Assembly: GCA_023846275.1 (NCBI GenBank)
Contig: JAIUJO010000157.1
Span: 832,983-896,982, forward strand
Direction of reading: 5' to 3'
Source of the DNA: Vanilla planifolia
Lineage: Eukaryota; Streptophyta; Magnoliopsida; Asparagales; Orchidaceae
Length of the DNA stretch: 64,000 bases
The position numbers and the translations under genes were made by a program. The notes under the pieces were generated by a model, which ran no database searches, was not told where the DNA came from, and saw only the letters and a program-made list of their open reading frames with translations. Below are positions 37,626 to 50,200 of the stretch, one piece after another. Within the stretch, counting starts at the first letter, position 1, and each line of letters starts with the position of its first letter.

Positions 37626-40167
37626 TTTAAATCTCATCTCGTGTGTCATTTACATTTCTTTGATTTTGTTATATTGTGCTACTTCAATTTCTATTATTTA
37701 AATTTCAATATATATTGACTTAATATTAAAATAATATTTTTATTTTTTATTTTTATTTATTGTACTGATTTGATATATTTGCAAAGGAGGAAAGTCACGT
37801 TCAAACAAAAGTTGTACTTGTCTCAATGAGCTCCTTCTCACACCGCTTATCTTATTTCTTCAAATGTTTTAGTTTGATATTTTTTTATTACTATGACACT
37901 TTTGTTCTCCTTTGAAGTGTTTCTTTATGACTCTATTTGTTGGTTATATCACACTAATTAAATTTATCTTATTTTAGTTGTATTATATATTTACGTACTA
38001 CTAAAATAATAATGTATTATTATTTATGCCTACTTACATTAGTAATTAGTAGAAACTTCATGCAAGGTATGATGGAGACAAAATAAATGATCTTCAACAT
38101 GTATTGACAAGCTCTATAGAAAAAAGTATTTTTTTAATTTTTTAAAATATTTTATTTTTAATTATTTTTGATTTCATTATGAAGAATTTTGATTAAAACC
38201 TAATTTGATGATTGATGAGATTGCAGTCAATCTACTTAGCATCCTAAATGTAGTCTTCTTTAGTACTTTCCCATTTTTACTTTTTTACATTGATTTAACC
38301 TTATTACTGAAAGGCTCCAACTCCTTCCACGTAAACTTCATATTGCTTTGATCTAGTTATATTGCCTTGTCTTAATTTAGTTCATTTTATATTTATAATT
38401 AACTAGTATATTATTAAATTAATAATTTGAAATTATTTATACATACTACTTTTTTAATTTTTACTAATTTGAGACAATGATTGATTTAATAAAAATAAAC
38501 ATTATTAGGCTTCCCTAAACAACCTCTATCAAAATAAATTTTTACATTTATTTTTTTAAACAATATTCTTTAGTGTTTTGGAGCACCTAAGTTTCATTTC
38601 AATTTGTGCATGATTTGAACATTGAGGATCTTATTCTCGATCACTTTAGTATCTTGGAATGTACCATTCTCATATAATTTCTCTCATTTCTTGAAATTTT
38701 CATTATATTATGTGTAATATTAAATCCCTTCTTGAGAGACCTTTACATTGCTTTGATTTTTTTATCTTATATTACCTCAAGTTATTTTATTTTTAGCTTT
38801 GATATATATTTTCTTTATAAAAAATCTAAATGACATTAAGTTCAGTTGAAAAGAACTTCATTAAACTTTTCTTAAGAAGCTCAATCAAATTTGATATTTA
38901 ATTTTATATTTTGAAGTTTTTTTGTCAATTTTGATAGGCATTGAGAGACATTCTCACAATTTGATGATTGAGGATACAAAGTTTGATCTCCATAATATCT
39001 TGGCATGCGACTTTATTAGATAAATTTTCCTAGCTTTACAAATTTGTCTCTTTGACTTTATTTTTGACTATAAAATTCAAATTATACTCTCATGTGACAA
39101 CTATATCATTTTAATTTAGTTTTATTAAATTGCTACAATTTTTCCAAATTTAACTTTAATATATAATTAATGGAAATGAAAAAAAATAATTTATGATAAC
39201 TTATGCACTTTTAATTAAGAAACTCATAGTAAGTTAAAATGAGATTTTATTAAGATAAAACTAATATCATTAGAGTCATCACGATGAGCTTTAACATGTT
39301 AAACATTCCTTTGCATATTTTTGAAAATTTTATTTTCTAACGTTTTTTGCATGCGTAATTAGTTATTTTTATTCATACCTAATTTGACCATTGAGGATGT
39401 TACACACAATCTCCTCAGTATTTCTAAATTCAACTTTCTTATAGTTTTTTTTTAATAAATTTTTAAATGTCATATTTTTGAGATGTTTTGGTATGTTTTA
39501 TGTAAATTTTGAATTGTACCTGATTTGAAGGTCACGAATATTTTTTTAGCCTTCATAGTAACTTAGAATATAACGTTTCTATATAATTTACTTAATGCCT
39601 CAAAAATTTTTATTTCAATTTAATTATATTATTATGAAACTATATTTCTTCTCTCAAGTAAGTTTTTTATCATATGGGTATACCTAGATGACATTACATT
39701 AATTCATCTAATTTTAGTATTAATATATATTTAGTGAATGTTTAAATAATAATTTCATGTTATTTAATCATATTTCTTTTAGGAATTCTAATTAATTAAA
39801 AATTATGTTTGATAGGAATAAAACAAATGTCTATTTATTATTACTAATAGGCTCTATTTAGTTAAATACTATTTTTTATATTTTTTAAATTGCTTATTTT
39901 TTATTATTCTGACTCTATTTATGAGATATTTTGATTTGTATCACATTTAATGATTAAGAATGTTGGACTCGATCTCCTTATTATCTTGGAGTAATCTTTT
40001 CAAGCAATATCTATATTTTTTCTCCAATTTTCTCACTTTGACTTTTTCATATTACTATAAATGCTTATATCTTTCTCCTTTTGATATTTATATCATTTCA
40101 ATTTTGTTATATTATATTGGTTCAATTCATCTTATTTTGCTTTTCTATGAATAAATATTAATTTTTT

Positions 40168-40189
40168 GTATATATATATATATATATAT
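40168..40189. repeat. (TA)n microsatellite
   Basis: Uninterrupted TA run of about 11 units at the TATA block of a monomer, homologous in position to 18292-18319. Confidence 0.9.
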
Positions 40190-41726
40190 TTACAAAAAAT
40201 AAATATTTATTCATATAAAATTTTTTTAGTCTTATAATCCTAAATGATCTATGTTAGAGACTTACAAAACATCATTGCACTCATTTAAAAGAGATATATC
40301 AAATTTAATATTTATTTCTGCTTTTTCATAATTTTATTTTTCTTTTTTTTCATCCATTATGCAACATTTTGATCTCCACATAATTTCATGTGCAAGGATG
40401 TTACTTTTGATTTTCATTGCATCTTGGAATGGAACATTCATATCGAATTTATCTCAATTTTTTTAATTTTTTTTGCTAAATTTGACTACTACTAGAAAAC
40501 AAAAAAACTCATCTCATGTAAGAATCAATTACTTTGATTTTTTTATGTTTTATTACATTAGTTTATATCTTTTCAAGTTTAATATATATTAATGTAAAAT
40601 TGAATTTATAATTTTTTATTATTAATTCTCATTTACTTTTGTAGTTCATAGTGAGTTAGAACGTAATCTAATTGAAATGACCAAAAGGTATTTGTACTCA
40701 GCTTAATGAGCTCTCACAATTTAAAAAGGTGCAATTTAATATTTTTCAATTCTTAAATTTCTAAAATTTTTGGATGTTTTATGAGTTATTTCTATTTGTA
40801 CCAAATTTAATGGTGGAAGATGTCACAATTGAGAATTTTAGTATCTTGGAATGCAACTTTTGTGTACATTGTATTTCATTTGTTCAAACATTTTGCTTTA
40901 ATTATGTCATATTACAATATAATTCTAATTCTTGTGATAGGTGGCCTTTAAATCACATATATTTAGTTATATTACATTAATTTGACTTATTTTGGTTTTA
41001 CTAAATATTTAATTAATAATTAAATAATAATTTATTTTTTAATTGATTTTGTAATTAAGAGTAAGTTTAGACAAAGCTAGATATAACAAGACAAAATTTG
41101 TTAGAGTATTCTCGACAAGTTGTCTCCATTTAATATTAATTCTTATTTCTTTAAAATAATTTATCTTCTTTGGTTTTTGCTCTATTTATAAGTCATATTG
41201 ATTCATGTCTTATTTAATGATAAAGGATATTGCACTTGATCTTCGTAGTTACATGGAATTAAACTTTTCGATGTAGTATTTAATTTTTTCAATTTTATAC
41301 ATTGATCTTCTTATTTTATTGTGCAACTCTATATCTTCATTTTTTTAGCATTCATATCGACAAGATTTGGTTAAATTAGATTGCTTTAAATAATAATTTT
41401 CTTGTTTTTTTACATTTAGTTAATATTAAAAAAATATTTTATTGTTATTTATACTTTTTATTTTTATATTAAATTAAATATTTATTTCTAAATTTTAAAA
41501 ATTTTAAATTTCAAGCATTTTGGCATGTTTTGTACATATTTTAATTTGTACCTAATTTGAATATCAATAATGTAACATTCAATAACCTTAGCACAGTAGA
41601 ATGTAATGTTCGCACATAATTTTCATCATGCAATTTTTACTTTTTTTCAATTTTGTTCAATTAAATTACTCCAACTTATCTCAATTTAGATTCATTATAT
41701 ATTTTTATACCATCAAATTAAAAATG

Positions 41727-41746
41727 TATTATATATATATGTATAT
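41727..41746. repeat. Short TA-rich microsatellite
   Basis: ATTATATATATATGTATAT, again in the TATA block of a monomer, just before ATCTAAATTAGTATTC. Confidence 0.75.
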
Positions 41747-42199
41747 CTAAATTAGTATTCTATAGTAACCCCAAATGAGGTATGATCAACACAAAAGAGA
41801 TCACAGATCACACCTTGATAATTTTTATCTAGTTAAATATTTTTTATAATTTAAAATTTTTTTTCTATGGTTTTTTAACATTTTAAGAGATATTTTGGTT
41901 CTTACCAGATTTAATGATTAAGGATGTCATATTGAATTGCTTACTTGAAATGTTATACTATTTTTTGGACTTTTTATATTTATTTTGTTATATTATCAAT
42001 AAACTCAAACTCTCCTCCCATGTAACCCTTACATCAATATTATTTGGTTAAATTATATATTTTTATTTGTTAAATAAGTTGTAATCCTAAACAAGGTCTA
42101 ATCAATGCAAAACAAATGTTGTTGGAACTTCTAAATGAGTTCTATTTAATTAAATAATCATGTTATTACTTTAAAAATAATTCTTTAGGATTTTGGTAT

Positions 42200-42580
42200 C
42201 ATTCATGTGATATTTTGAAACATGAAAATTTTTTCTGTAATTTGGGAAAATAATATGTAACTCTTAATCTCTTCTCAATGATGGTTGCATAATTTTAAAG
42301 TTTGTTATTTTTAATACTTATTTACATCAAAATAATACTTTATTTTTTTATTCCAATTTACTTCTACAGTTAGTACTATTTCAAGATAAGGTCTTGTTAA
42401 GAAGAAACAAATGTTATTAGAGTTATCTCAATGAGCTCTAGTAAATTAAATATTAGTTTTTATATTATTGTAATTATTTTTATTTTATTTTTGTGTGATT
42501 CATAAGGTATTTTGATTCATAAAAAATTTAGCAAATTTAAATGCTATGCTTAATCTCATTATTATCTTGCAATGTAGCTT
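42200..42580 (+). repeat. Duplicated sub-segment, second copy
   Basis: Partner of 37250-37625. At its left edge (about 42205-42230) the monomer is shortened, passing from a GAGATATTTTG-type word directly to AAAATTTTTTCTGTAATTTG. After 42580 it continues with TCATCATGTAATTTTTCTC, the normal monomer continuation that segment C lacks. Confidence 0.7.
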
Positions 42581-45468
42581 CATCATGTAATTTTTCTCAT
42601 CCAACTTCTATTCTAATTATGTAATGTTAAAATAAAAATGTATTATTAGTTATGTTTATTCAATTTAGTAACTAATAATGATTAAAAACAAGGTCTAATC
42701 GAGTGAAAAGAAATATTATTGGTCATTCCTCGACCTGCTTTATCAAATTAAACATTGATTTTCATATTTAATTTTGTCAGGCTTATCTACTCTTTTTCAA
42801 TTGTAAATGATTTTATGAATGGGGATGTTACACTCTATCATATTATAACTTGAAATGTTACTTTCTCATATAATTTATCTCATTTTTTGAAAATTTTCAC
42901 TTACATTTGGTTATTTTTTTATGTTAGTATACATGCCCCCTAATGTAATATTTAGATCTTCTTAATTTTGTGATGTTATATTACATCAATGTATCTTATT
43001 TTAGTATTAATATATTTTTGCAAAGTATTAGATTTGTAAATTATGATTTTTTGGTCATATTTACTTTGTAATTTATGGTTATTAAAAATAATGTGTGATT
43101 ACGACAACACAAAAGTAGTTGGACTCATATCGAAGTAACTAGAAATTCATTCCTTTACTTTTGAATGTTTTATTTTCGATGGTTTTGACATGTTTTTTGT
43201 TAGATTTTAATTTCTACCTGATTTAACAATTGAGGATGTTATACTTGATCTCATTAGGTCATTAAATGTGACATTCCATATAATCAATTTCCATTATTTT
43301 TCTTTGATTTTTGTGTAATTACTATGAAATTATAAATATCCCATTGTATGACATTTACATCATTTTGATTTTGTTGTTTCACATGGCCTTAATTTATCAT
43401 ACTTAGCTTCAATAAAAACTTATTAATTATAAAATCATAATTTATTATAATTTGTTGTTTTTTAATTTTGTAATTCATAGGATTTTCAAACTAGGTTTGA
43501 TCAAGATGAAGCAAATGTTATTACACTAATCTCAGTGACCTCTAACTAATTAAAAATATTTTTTATTATTTTAAGTATTTTTTTATACTTTTGAAATACT
43601 TTGCAAGACATTTTATTTTTACCTTATTTTTTAATCAATGATGTCACACTCATTCTCTTTATTATCATGGAATGAAACTTTTCCTTTAAAAAATTCCTTT
43701 TTATTTTGGTTATTTTTTCTAAGTGATTCTATATATCATCTAGTGTCGCATTTACATCATGTTGATTTGTCCATATTATATTGCTTCAATTTATCTTGTT
43801 TCTTTTTTAAATATATTTCCTAAATACTAGAAAAAAATTTATATTATTTATATTTATTTAATTTTGTAATTAGTTGTAATTCCAAGCGATGTCCAATCGA
43901 GTAAAAAACAAAGGTTGTAGAACTCATGTCATTTAGCTCTACATTATTAAATAATAATTTCTATATTTTTAAGTTTGTTTTTTTATAGTTTTAGAATAAT
44001 TTACAAGATATTTTGCTTTGTAATTACTTTGATAATGAATAATGTCACACAAGTAAATTTTTTTAGCATTGAATGCTACTTTTTAATAAACTTTATCTCG
44101 TTTCATTACATTATTCACTTTCCATTGCTAATATTTCCATGTAACTTTAAATCTCTTACCATTTGTTTGTTAGTTTACTTGGATTTAGCTATTTTACATT
44201 ACTTAAATTTATCCAATTAAGCTTTAATATATATTTACATCGTGTTTTAAAAAATCATTTTTATTATTTGTTCTTATGTACTTTTGTAATTCCAAGTAAT
44301 GTAAAAAGAGGTTTGATCAAGACGAAACAAATATCATTGGACTTTTCACGATGAGCTCTAGTAAATTAAATATTTTCAATTGTATTGCAAAACTTTTCAT
44401 TTACTAGGTTTTTAGACATTATACATGTCATTTTGATTCATATATGGTTTAAAAATTAAAGACAACATACTCGATCTTCATGGGAACTTGGAATGCAACT
44501 TTTCTTACACCGTAATTCATTTCCTCACTTTTTTTATTTTGAACTGGTTATATAATTTTGTAAATCTATATCTTCTCTCACATGACATTTACATTCTTTT
44601 GATTTGGTTGTAATAGATAGAACACTTCAATTTTGATTAATATATATATTTTTCAAAATTAGTAATTTATTATTATTTACAATTATTTGTATTTTTTAAT
44701 TCTTTGTAGTTTCAAATGAGGATAGACTAAGACTAAACAATTGTCATTGGTCTAATATTGATCAACACTATATAATTGAATATTTTCTTATATTCTTAAA
44801 TATTTACTATTATCATATTTTATCACAATTTATGAGTAATTTTGATTCATACCTAATTTTACAATTAAGGATATTTTGCTTTATCTACTCAGTATTTTGG
44901 AATATGTCATTAATATATAATTTATATCATTTAATTAAATTGCTTTCTTGATTTTGATTATTTAATTATATTGCTCTATATCTCCTCTAATAGAACCTTT
45001 ACATTGCCACTATTTGGTTATTTATAATACATCAATTTATCTTTTTAGCTTTAATATATATATAATAAAAAGTAAATTAATTATTTATTATTTTTTATGA
45101 TTATTTACTTTAATAATTTGTAGTAAGTCCAAGTGATGTCTTCTTCATATGAAATTACTTTCATTGTACTTCTCTTAACTAGAGCTATTACAATAAAAAA
45201 AATTCCTTTAAATATTTCTTTTTTTAGAGTTTTTGTAACCTTTTTTATACATTTTGATTCTTACCTTATTTAATGTTCATGACAATTGCACTTCATCTAG
45301 TTAGTATCTTAAGATGCATGATTCCTTTGTTATTTTTCTATTTTTTTCAAAGACTATGCTTTCATTTTTTCATATTATTATAAAACCCTAAATCTCTTCT
45401 TATGCAACATTTATTTTGCTTTGATTTTGTTATAGTATATTGATACAATTAATCTCATTTTTACTTTA

Positions 45469-45595
45469 ATATATAAACATACATACATATACACACACAC
45501 ACACAGATACATACATATAAATATACATATATATACATATATATACATATATATATACATATATATATATATATATGTATTTATGTATATATGTA
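45469..45595. repeat. Compound microsatellite (ACAT / CA / TATA, ~127 bp)
   Basis: Starts at the monomer word TTACTTTAATATATAAAC and expands through CATA, (CA)n, GATACATA, repeated ACATATATAT units and a pure (TA)n run before TATGTATTTATG. The next monomer words (TTTGTTGTCATTTATACC) follow at once, so the expansion sits inside one monomer. Confidence 0.92.
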
Positions 45596-47270
45596 ATCTT
45601 TGTTGTCATTTATACCTTTTTAATTTAGTAATTTGCTGTAATTTCAATGGTTGTCCAATCAAGATGAAAGAAACATCAATAAACTCACCTCAATGAGCCC
45701 TATCATTTGAAAAATTTATTATTATGATTTTAAGAACTTTATTTGAATAGTTTTGGTAATGTTTACAAGCCATTTTAATTTGTAGTTTGTTTGATAATTG
45801 AGATTGTTACAATTGATCTCCTTAATACCTTGGAGTAAAATTTTGTCTTATAATTTATCTTGTTTCTTCCAATGTTTTATTTTATTTTGGTTATTTTATA
45901 ATGAATTTCTAAATCTCCATCGTGTGACCTTTGCATCCTCTATCTTTCATTAAATTAGATTATTTCAATTTATTTTTTATTTTTAATATTTACTTAATAT
46001 TAAAATAATTATTTATTATCACTTATGATTTTTAAATTCAACAATTCATAAAAATTTCAAATGAGGTTAGATAAATATGTAACAAACATTACTAGACTCA
46101 TCAAAATAAGTAATATCAAATTAAACCTTCATTTAAATATTTCTTTAAAAAAACTTTTATGTGCTTGGTAGGCTTTAAGAAACATTTCTATTAGTATCTT
46201 ATTTAACCAAAAATGTTGCTACAGTTAATCATTTAGATAACATGCAATGTAAGTTTCTAACATATTTTGCCTCATTTATTCAAAAGGCTTTCTTTGATTT
46301 GCTTACGTTACTATGTAATTCTAAAGGTCATAACATGTGACATTTACCTTTTTTATTTAGCCATATTACATTTCTTTTATTTATCCCAGTTCAACTTCAA
46401 TGCATGTTTATTTTACATTAAAATAATAATTTGTTCTCATTTATGTTTATTTACTGACATCAATGTTCTATATGCTATTAAATATTTATTTTTCTATTCT
46501 TTAAATATTGTATTTTCAATGTATTTTACATGGCTTACAAGCCATTTTCAATCATATGCCTTTAGAGGATGATGAATATTAAACTCAACCTCTTTAGAAC
46601 CTCAGAATGTAACTATTACACACAATTGGTTAACTTTAAAATAATCATTTATTTTTAATAATTCTTATTTTATTTATGAATTTTTAGTGACATCACATGA
46701 GTTTTAAGTTAGATAAAAAAATATCATTTAACTCATCTAAAATAGCAATATCCACTTAAAATTATTTTTTCTTTTTTCAAATATATTTATTTTTTATTAT
46801 TTTTGGTATGTTTTATGAGATGTTTAATTTTGCACTTGATTTTATCATCAAAGTTTTTGGACTCAAATCTCTTTTATATTTTTCAATGCAACTTTAATTT
46901 TACAAAATTATTTTATAACACTAAATCTTCAATGAATACATTCCTTCAATTAATTCCTATTCAACTTTAATATCTTTTTATTTAATTAAATACAATATTT
47001 TATTTTTGTTTATGTATTTTTCGTTTGATAATTCATAATAATTCTAAACAAGGTTTGATCTAGATGAAATAAATGTTCTTGGACTTGTCCTGATTGACTA
47101 CAACCAATAAAAAAATTATTTTTATTATTTTAAATATTTTTTTTATTTTGGCAAAATTTAGGAGCCTTTTTTACTTATACTTGATTTGATAAGTTAAGAT
47201 GTTACACTAGATCTCTTTAGTATCTTTGAATTTAGTTTTCCCAAATAATTTATCTAATTTCTTAAAATTA

Positions 47271-50200
47271 AAGATCCATTTATGAAAATTCTCTTGATAT
47301 CATTGATTCTTGAAATAAAAAACTGTTTAAGCATTTATTATTAATAGTTTTGTAGGATTATGGAAATTAATCAGGCTTGAATTCAAAAGACTATGCATAC
47401 AAGATTAAATTGGAATGCCAAATCTAATTAGGCCTAAAGTTTTCAAAATAATGAAATAAGTTAGCTTTGATAATAAATTTTTAAAAATTGAAGTTCAATT
47501 ATGGCTCCATGGAGTTACTATATTTGTATTTAAAATAATTTCATAATATCTAATCCATCTTAACTAGTTATGATTAAAGAAACTAATTTTTTTTTCTACA
47601 TTTTATCTTTCATAAGAACATGTACATAAACTTTTGTGTACCACTAGAATAGCATTTAATTACAAATCATTAACATTTGTATTCTTCGACAAGTTGGAAA
47701 TTTATTTACACATTCATTGAATAATTAGAATTTAATTACTTCAATTTTTTCAACTTAAAATTCAATTATGATGTGATGCATCATTAACCTTATTCTAATG
47801 CGACAAAAGTATTAATTAGAAATATTTTATTACTATATATTTCAAATCCCTTAAAATTTTTTATTCAAGAGAAGCATTCTTAATTATCATTCCATCCATT
47901 ATGCTTGATGAATGTTAAAGATTATGAGTAAATGAACATCTCTTCATTGGTATTACCAAATTGGATTATTCCAAAAAACCAAGATAATTTTTGAATACTG
48001 AGGATACTCTTGTACCTTTGATCCATGTCTTGAATTTTTCTTAACATATCATTTGTTGTTGTCAAAGTCAAGAAAGATTTGTTTTGTTAGTATAAGAATT
48101 TTATATTGCTTGTCACAAGAGAATGAATCGTGTGAGATAATTTTTTTTTATCACTTAATACTTGACATTTAATTATCTTGATAGATGGAGATTGCTTTTG
48201 TTGAAATTTAGCATACATGATGGGGAGAGTTGATGCAAAAGATTTATGGGAGGAGACATAGATTGTTCTCTTATTTTATTTTCCAAAGAATTTTACATAA
48301 AAACTTTTGGAAAAGGAAGATTCTTAAGATCTTTAGTCAATTAAAATTTTTAATTATTAATCAATGTTAGTAATAAACATAACCATTGGAGATAAATTTT
48401 TGTTTCCATCAACGTAATATAACAATGATTTTTAATTTTATTATCAATTATAGCAAGTGTTGTCAATATTACATATGTACTCATGTTTCTTAAATAGTTT
48501 ATAGGCTTTTGTTATCATTAAATACATATCTAACATTCATGTTATTATTTAAATTGTTGTTATATGTTTTATAATGTCCAAAGTCGTAGAGGCAAGGTAT
48601 TTAATGGTTCCCTACCTTATTGATCTTATGAGGGAGAAATATTACGATCAACTATTAACCGACATTGATAATTGTTGAGAAAAATTAAGTATAATTACAA
48701 AAATTAACTGGATAACTTAATAAGAAGATGTGATGAAAATATATTCTTGTAATATTGCTACTTATTATAATAAAATATTTCAATACTATATGCATTCGAT
48801 ATTCATAACTGGGGAATAGTATTATTTTTTTTATTTTATTTGCCAACATTATGTATTGGTTACTCATCAAAATGATGATCACAACTGATTGAAGCCAATA
48901 ACTCCAACTGAAAAAGTATGATTTTTATAATAAAAAAGTATTATGTTTATTTCGGGATGGAGTTCTTCATTAAACTAAAGTGATATAGTTGGGAAATTAT
49001 CTATTTCTATAGAAATAATAAAATATTGAGAAAAACAATTAGGTGATGCACCAACTAGCTCAAGGTAATCACCATAGCTAATTGATGGTACAAGCTAATT
49101 TGTTGAGTCCATGCACCAATGAATATCATAAAATGAGCCAAACCCAACCTGTGATATGCAAAGAAAACATCTTTCTAAGCTAAGGCGAAGCTAAGGCCAA
49201 TGCTTGTGTGGACTATGTAAATGGAAAAGGAACTTTTGTTTGGATCTAAGCCATGCATTAAAAATGGATATTTTCCAATATTTTGGAATTTATATATTTG
49301 TTTCTACACTAGATTGTTGATGCTAACAAATATTCTAATGAGTATTTAGGGCTCTTCTATGCTTTGTAGTCTTTTGATGATTGTTATGTAAACTTAAATA
49401 GAAAACTAAGCTAGAGCTTCAAAAGAACATTTATTACAAAATTTAGAACTACATGATATGCATTTTTTTCTTATCATTACTATATTCACGATTTCTTTGG
49501 CAAGTGATAAAGGGAGATTTTATGCTATAACAACTAGTGTTGCAAATTACCATTAGGATTGATGAGAAAGTTTTGAAGGAAAAAATGAAGTTTTAAGAGT
49601 AAAAACGAACCTTTGCTTTTCCATAATAAATTTGTTGCTACATTCTCAATTTCATTGAAAAGAAATTCTTGTGCTATTTGTTGAAGTAGCATAAAAAAGT
49701 AGGAAAAGAAAATTAGATTCTTTAGGTTGAGAGATCTTTCAAGAGGAACCTAGGGTTTGCTATTGTGGTGCATTGCATTGACAATGTTTTCATTATATAA
49801 TGGTTGCCAAGTTATGGTTGTTGAATTACCTTGTGTAAGACAATTTATTAAAAGGATTGTGTTTGAGGTTTAAAAAATAAATTGATGTAAAGTAATACAT
49901 TGTGCAAAAGTATATTATCAATTTCAATTTGCAAGGAAAAGAAGTAGACTCCTACAAAACATAAGAAAGATTGCGGAGATAAATGCCCATCCTTGGGTGT
50001 TGGAATCCTAAAGAATGGTCAACATTTAAATAACAAAAAAGATATGGGAAGTGTTTGTTGCTGACCAATAGGAAAACCTTAATTGTGAAAGGATTCTCTA
50101 TTATTTAAGGTGAACAATGGAACGAAAGACTTAGGTTCAAGCTACTTGGCTTAGGGTTGGTTGTATAATTAATAAAATAGGTGTCATAACACTTGAAAAT

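Larger units (their letters stand above)
37570..41800 (+). repeat. Higher-order segment copy C
   Basis: Tracks segment A (15684-19900) at a nearly constant offset of 21.87-21.92 kb across about ten monomers, and segment B in its first part. Unlike A and B it is not preceded by a copia relic: at about 37625 the monomer jumps from ACAATGTAGCTTT straight to AAATCTCATCTCGTG, missing about 70 bp that include the point where the element sits in A and B. Confidence 0.72.
34668..47270 (+). repeat. Diverged ~410-bp satellite, array 3 right part
   Basis: About 31 monomers in the same orientation as the other arrays. Anchors: 34970, 35390, 35810, 36230, 36640, 37045, 37435, 37780, 38070, 38480, 38830, 39240, 39810, 40240, 40670, 41060, 41770, 42090, 42400, 42690, 43090, 43490, 43890, 44305, 44705, 45125, 45650, 46070, 46700 and 47050. 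Regular runs (34970-37045, 43090-45125) have spacings of 400-420 bp. The last recognisable words (GTTACACTAGATCTCTTTAG near 47202, ATTTATCTAATTTC near 47248) fade out at about 47270. Homologous short open frames recur at the same phase (36787, 39960, 40774, 43638, 43975), each starting in the GATGTTACAC region; they are shadows of the repeat. Confidence 0.85.

Noticed and set aside
41041..41046. Target-site duplication of gypsy relic (searched at 31041-31045 and 34668-34672)
   Set aside because: TACGA on the left and GAGAC on the right do not match beyond a shared GA, so no duplication is claimed; the coordinates of the real search are given in this entry's description.
8918..44220. Recurrent short open frames with similar proteins (8918, 20327, 29178, 36787, 39960, 40774, 43638, 43975), looking like a small gene family
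   Set aside because: They lie at the same phase of the satellite monomer and resemble each other because the DNA does. Lengths are short, ends differ, composition is that of T-rich DNA (F, L, I, Y, S), and no domain or common start context is present.
1..47270. CENP-B box or known centromeric satellite motif in the monomer
   Set aside because: No match to the CENP-B consensus could be seen, and centromere location cannot be judged from sequence alone.
48574..48678. 34-codon frame starting MSKVVEARYLMV, with coding-like composition
   Set aside because: Too short, no continuation in any frame, no family resemblance.
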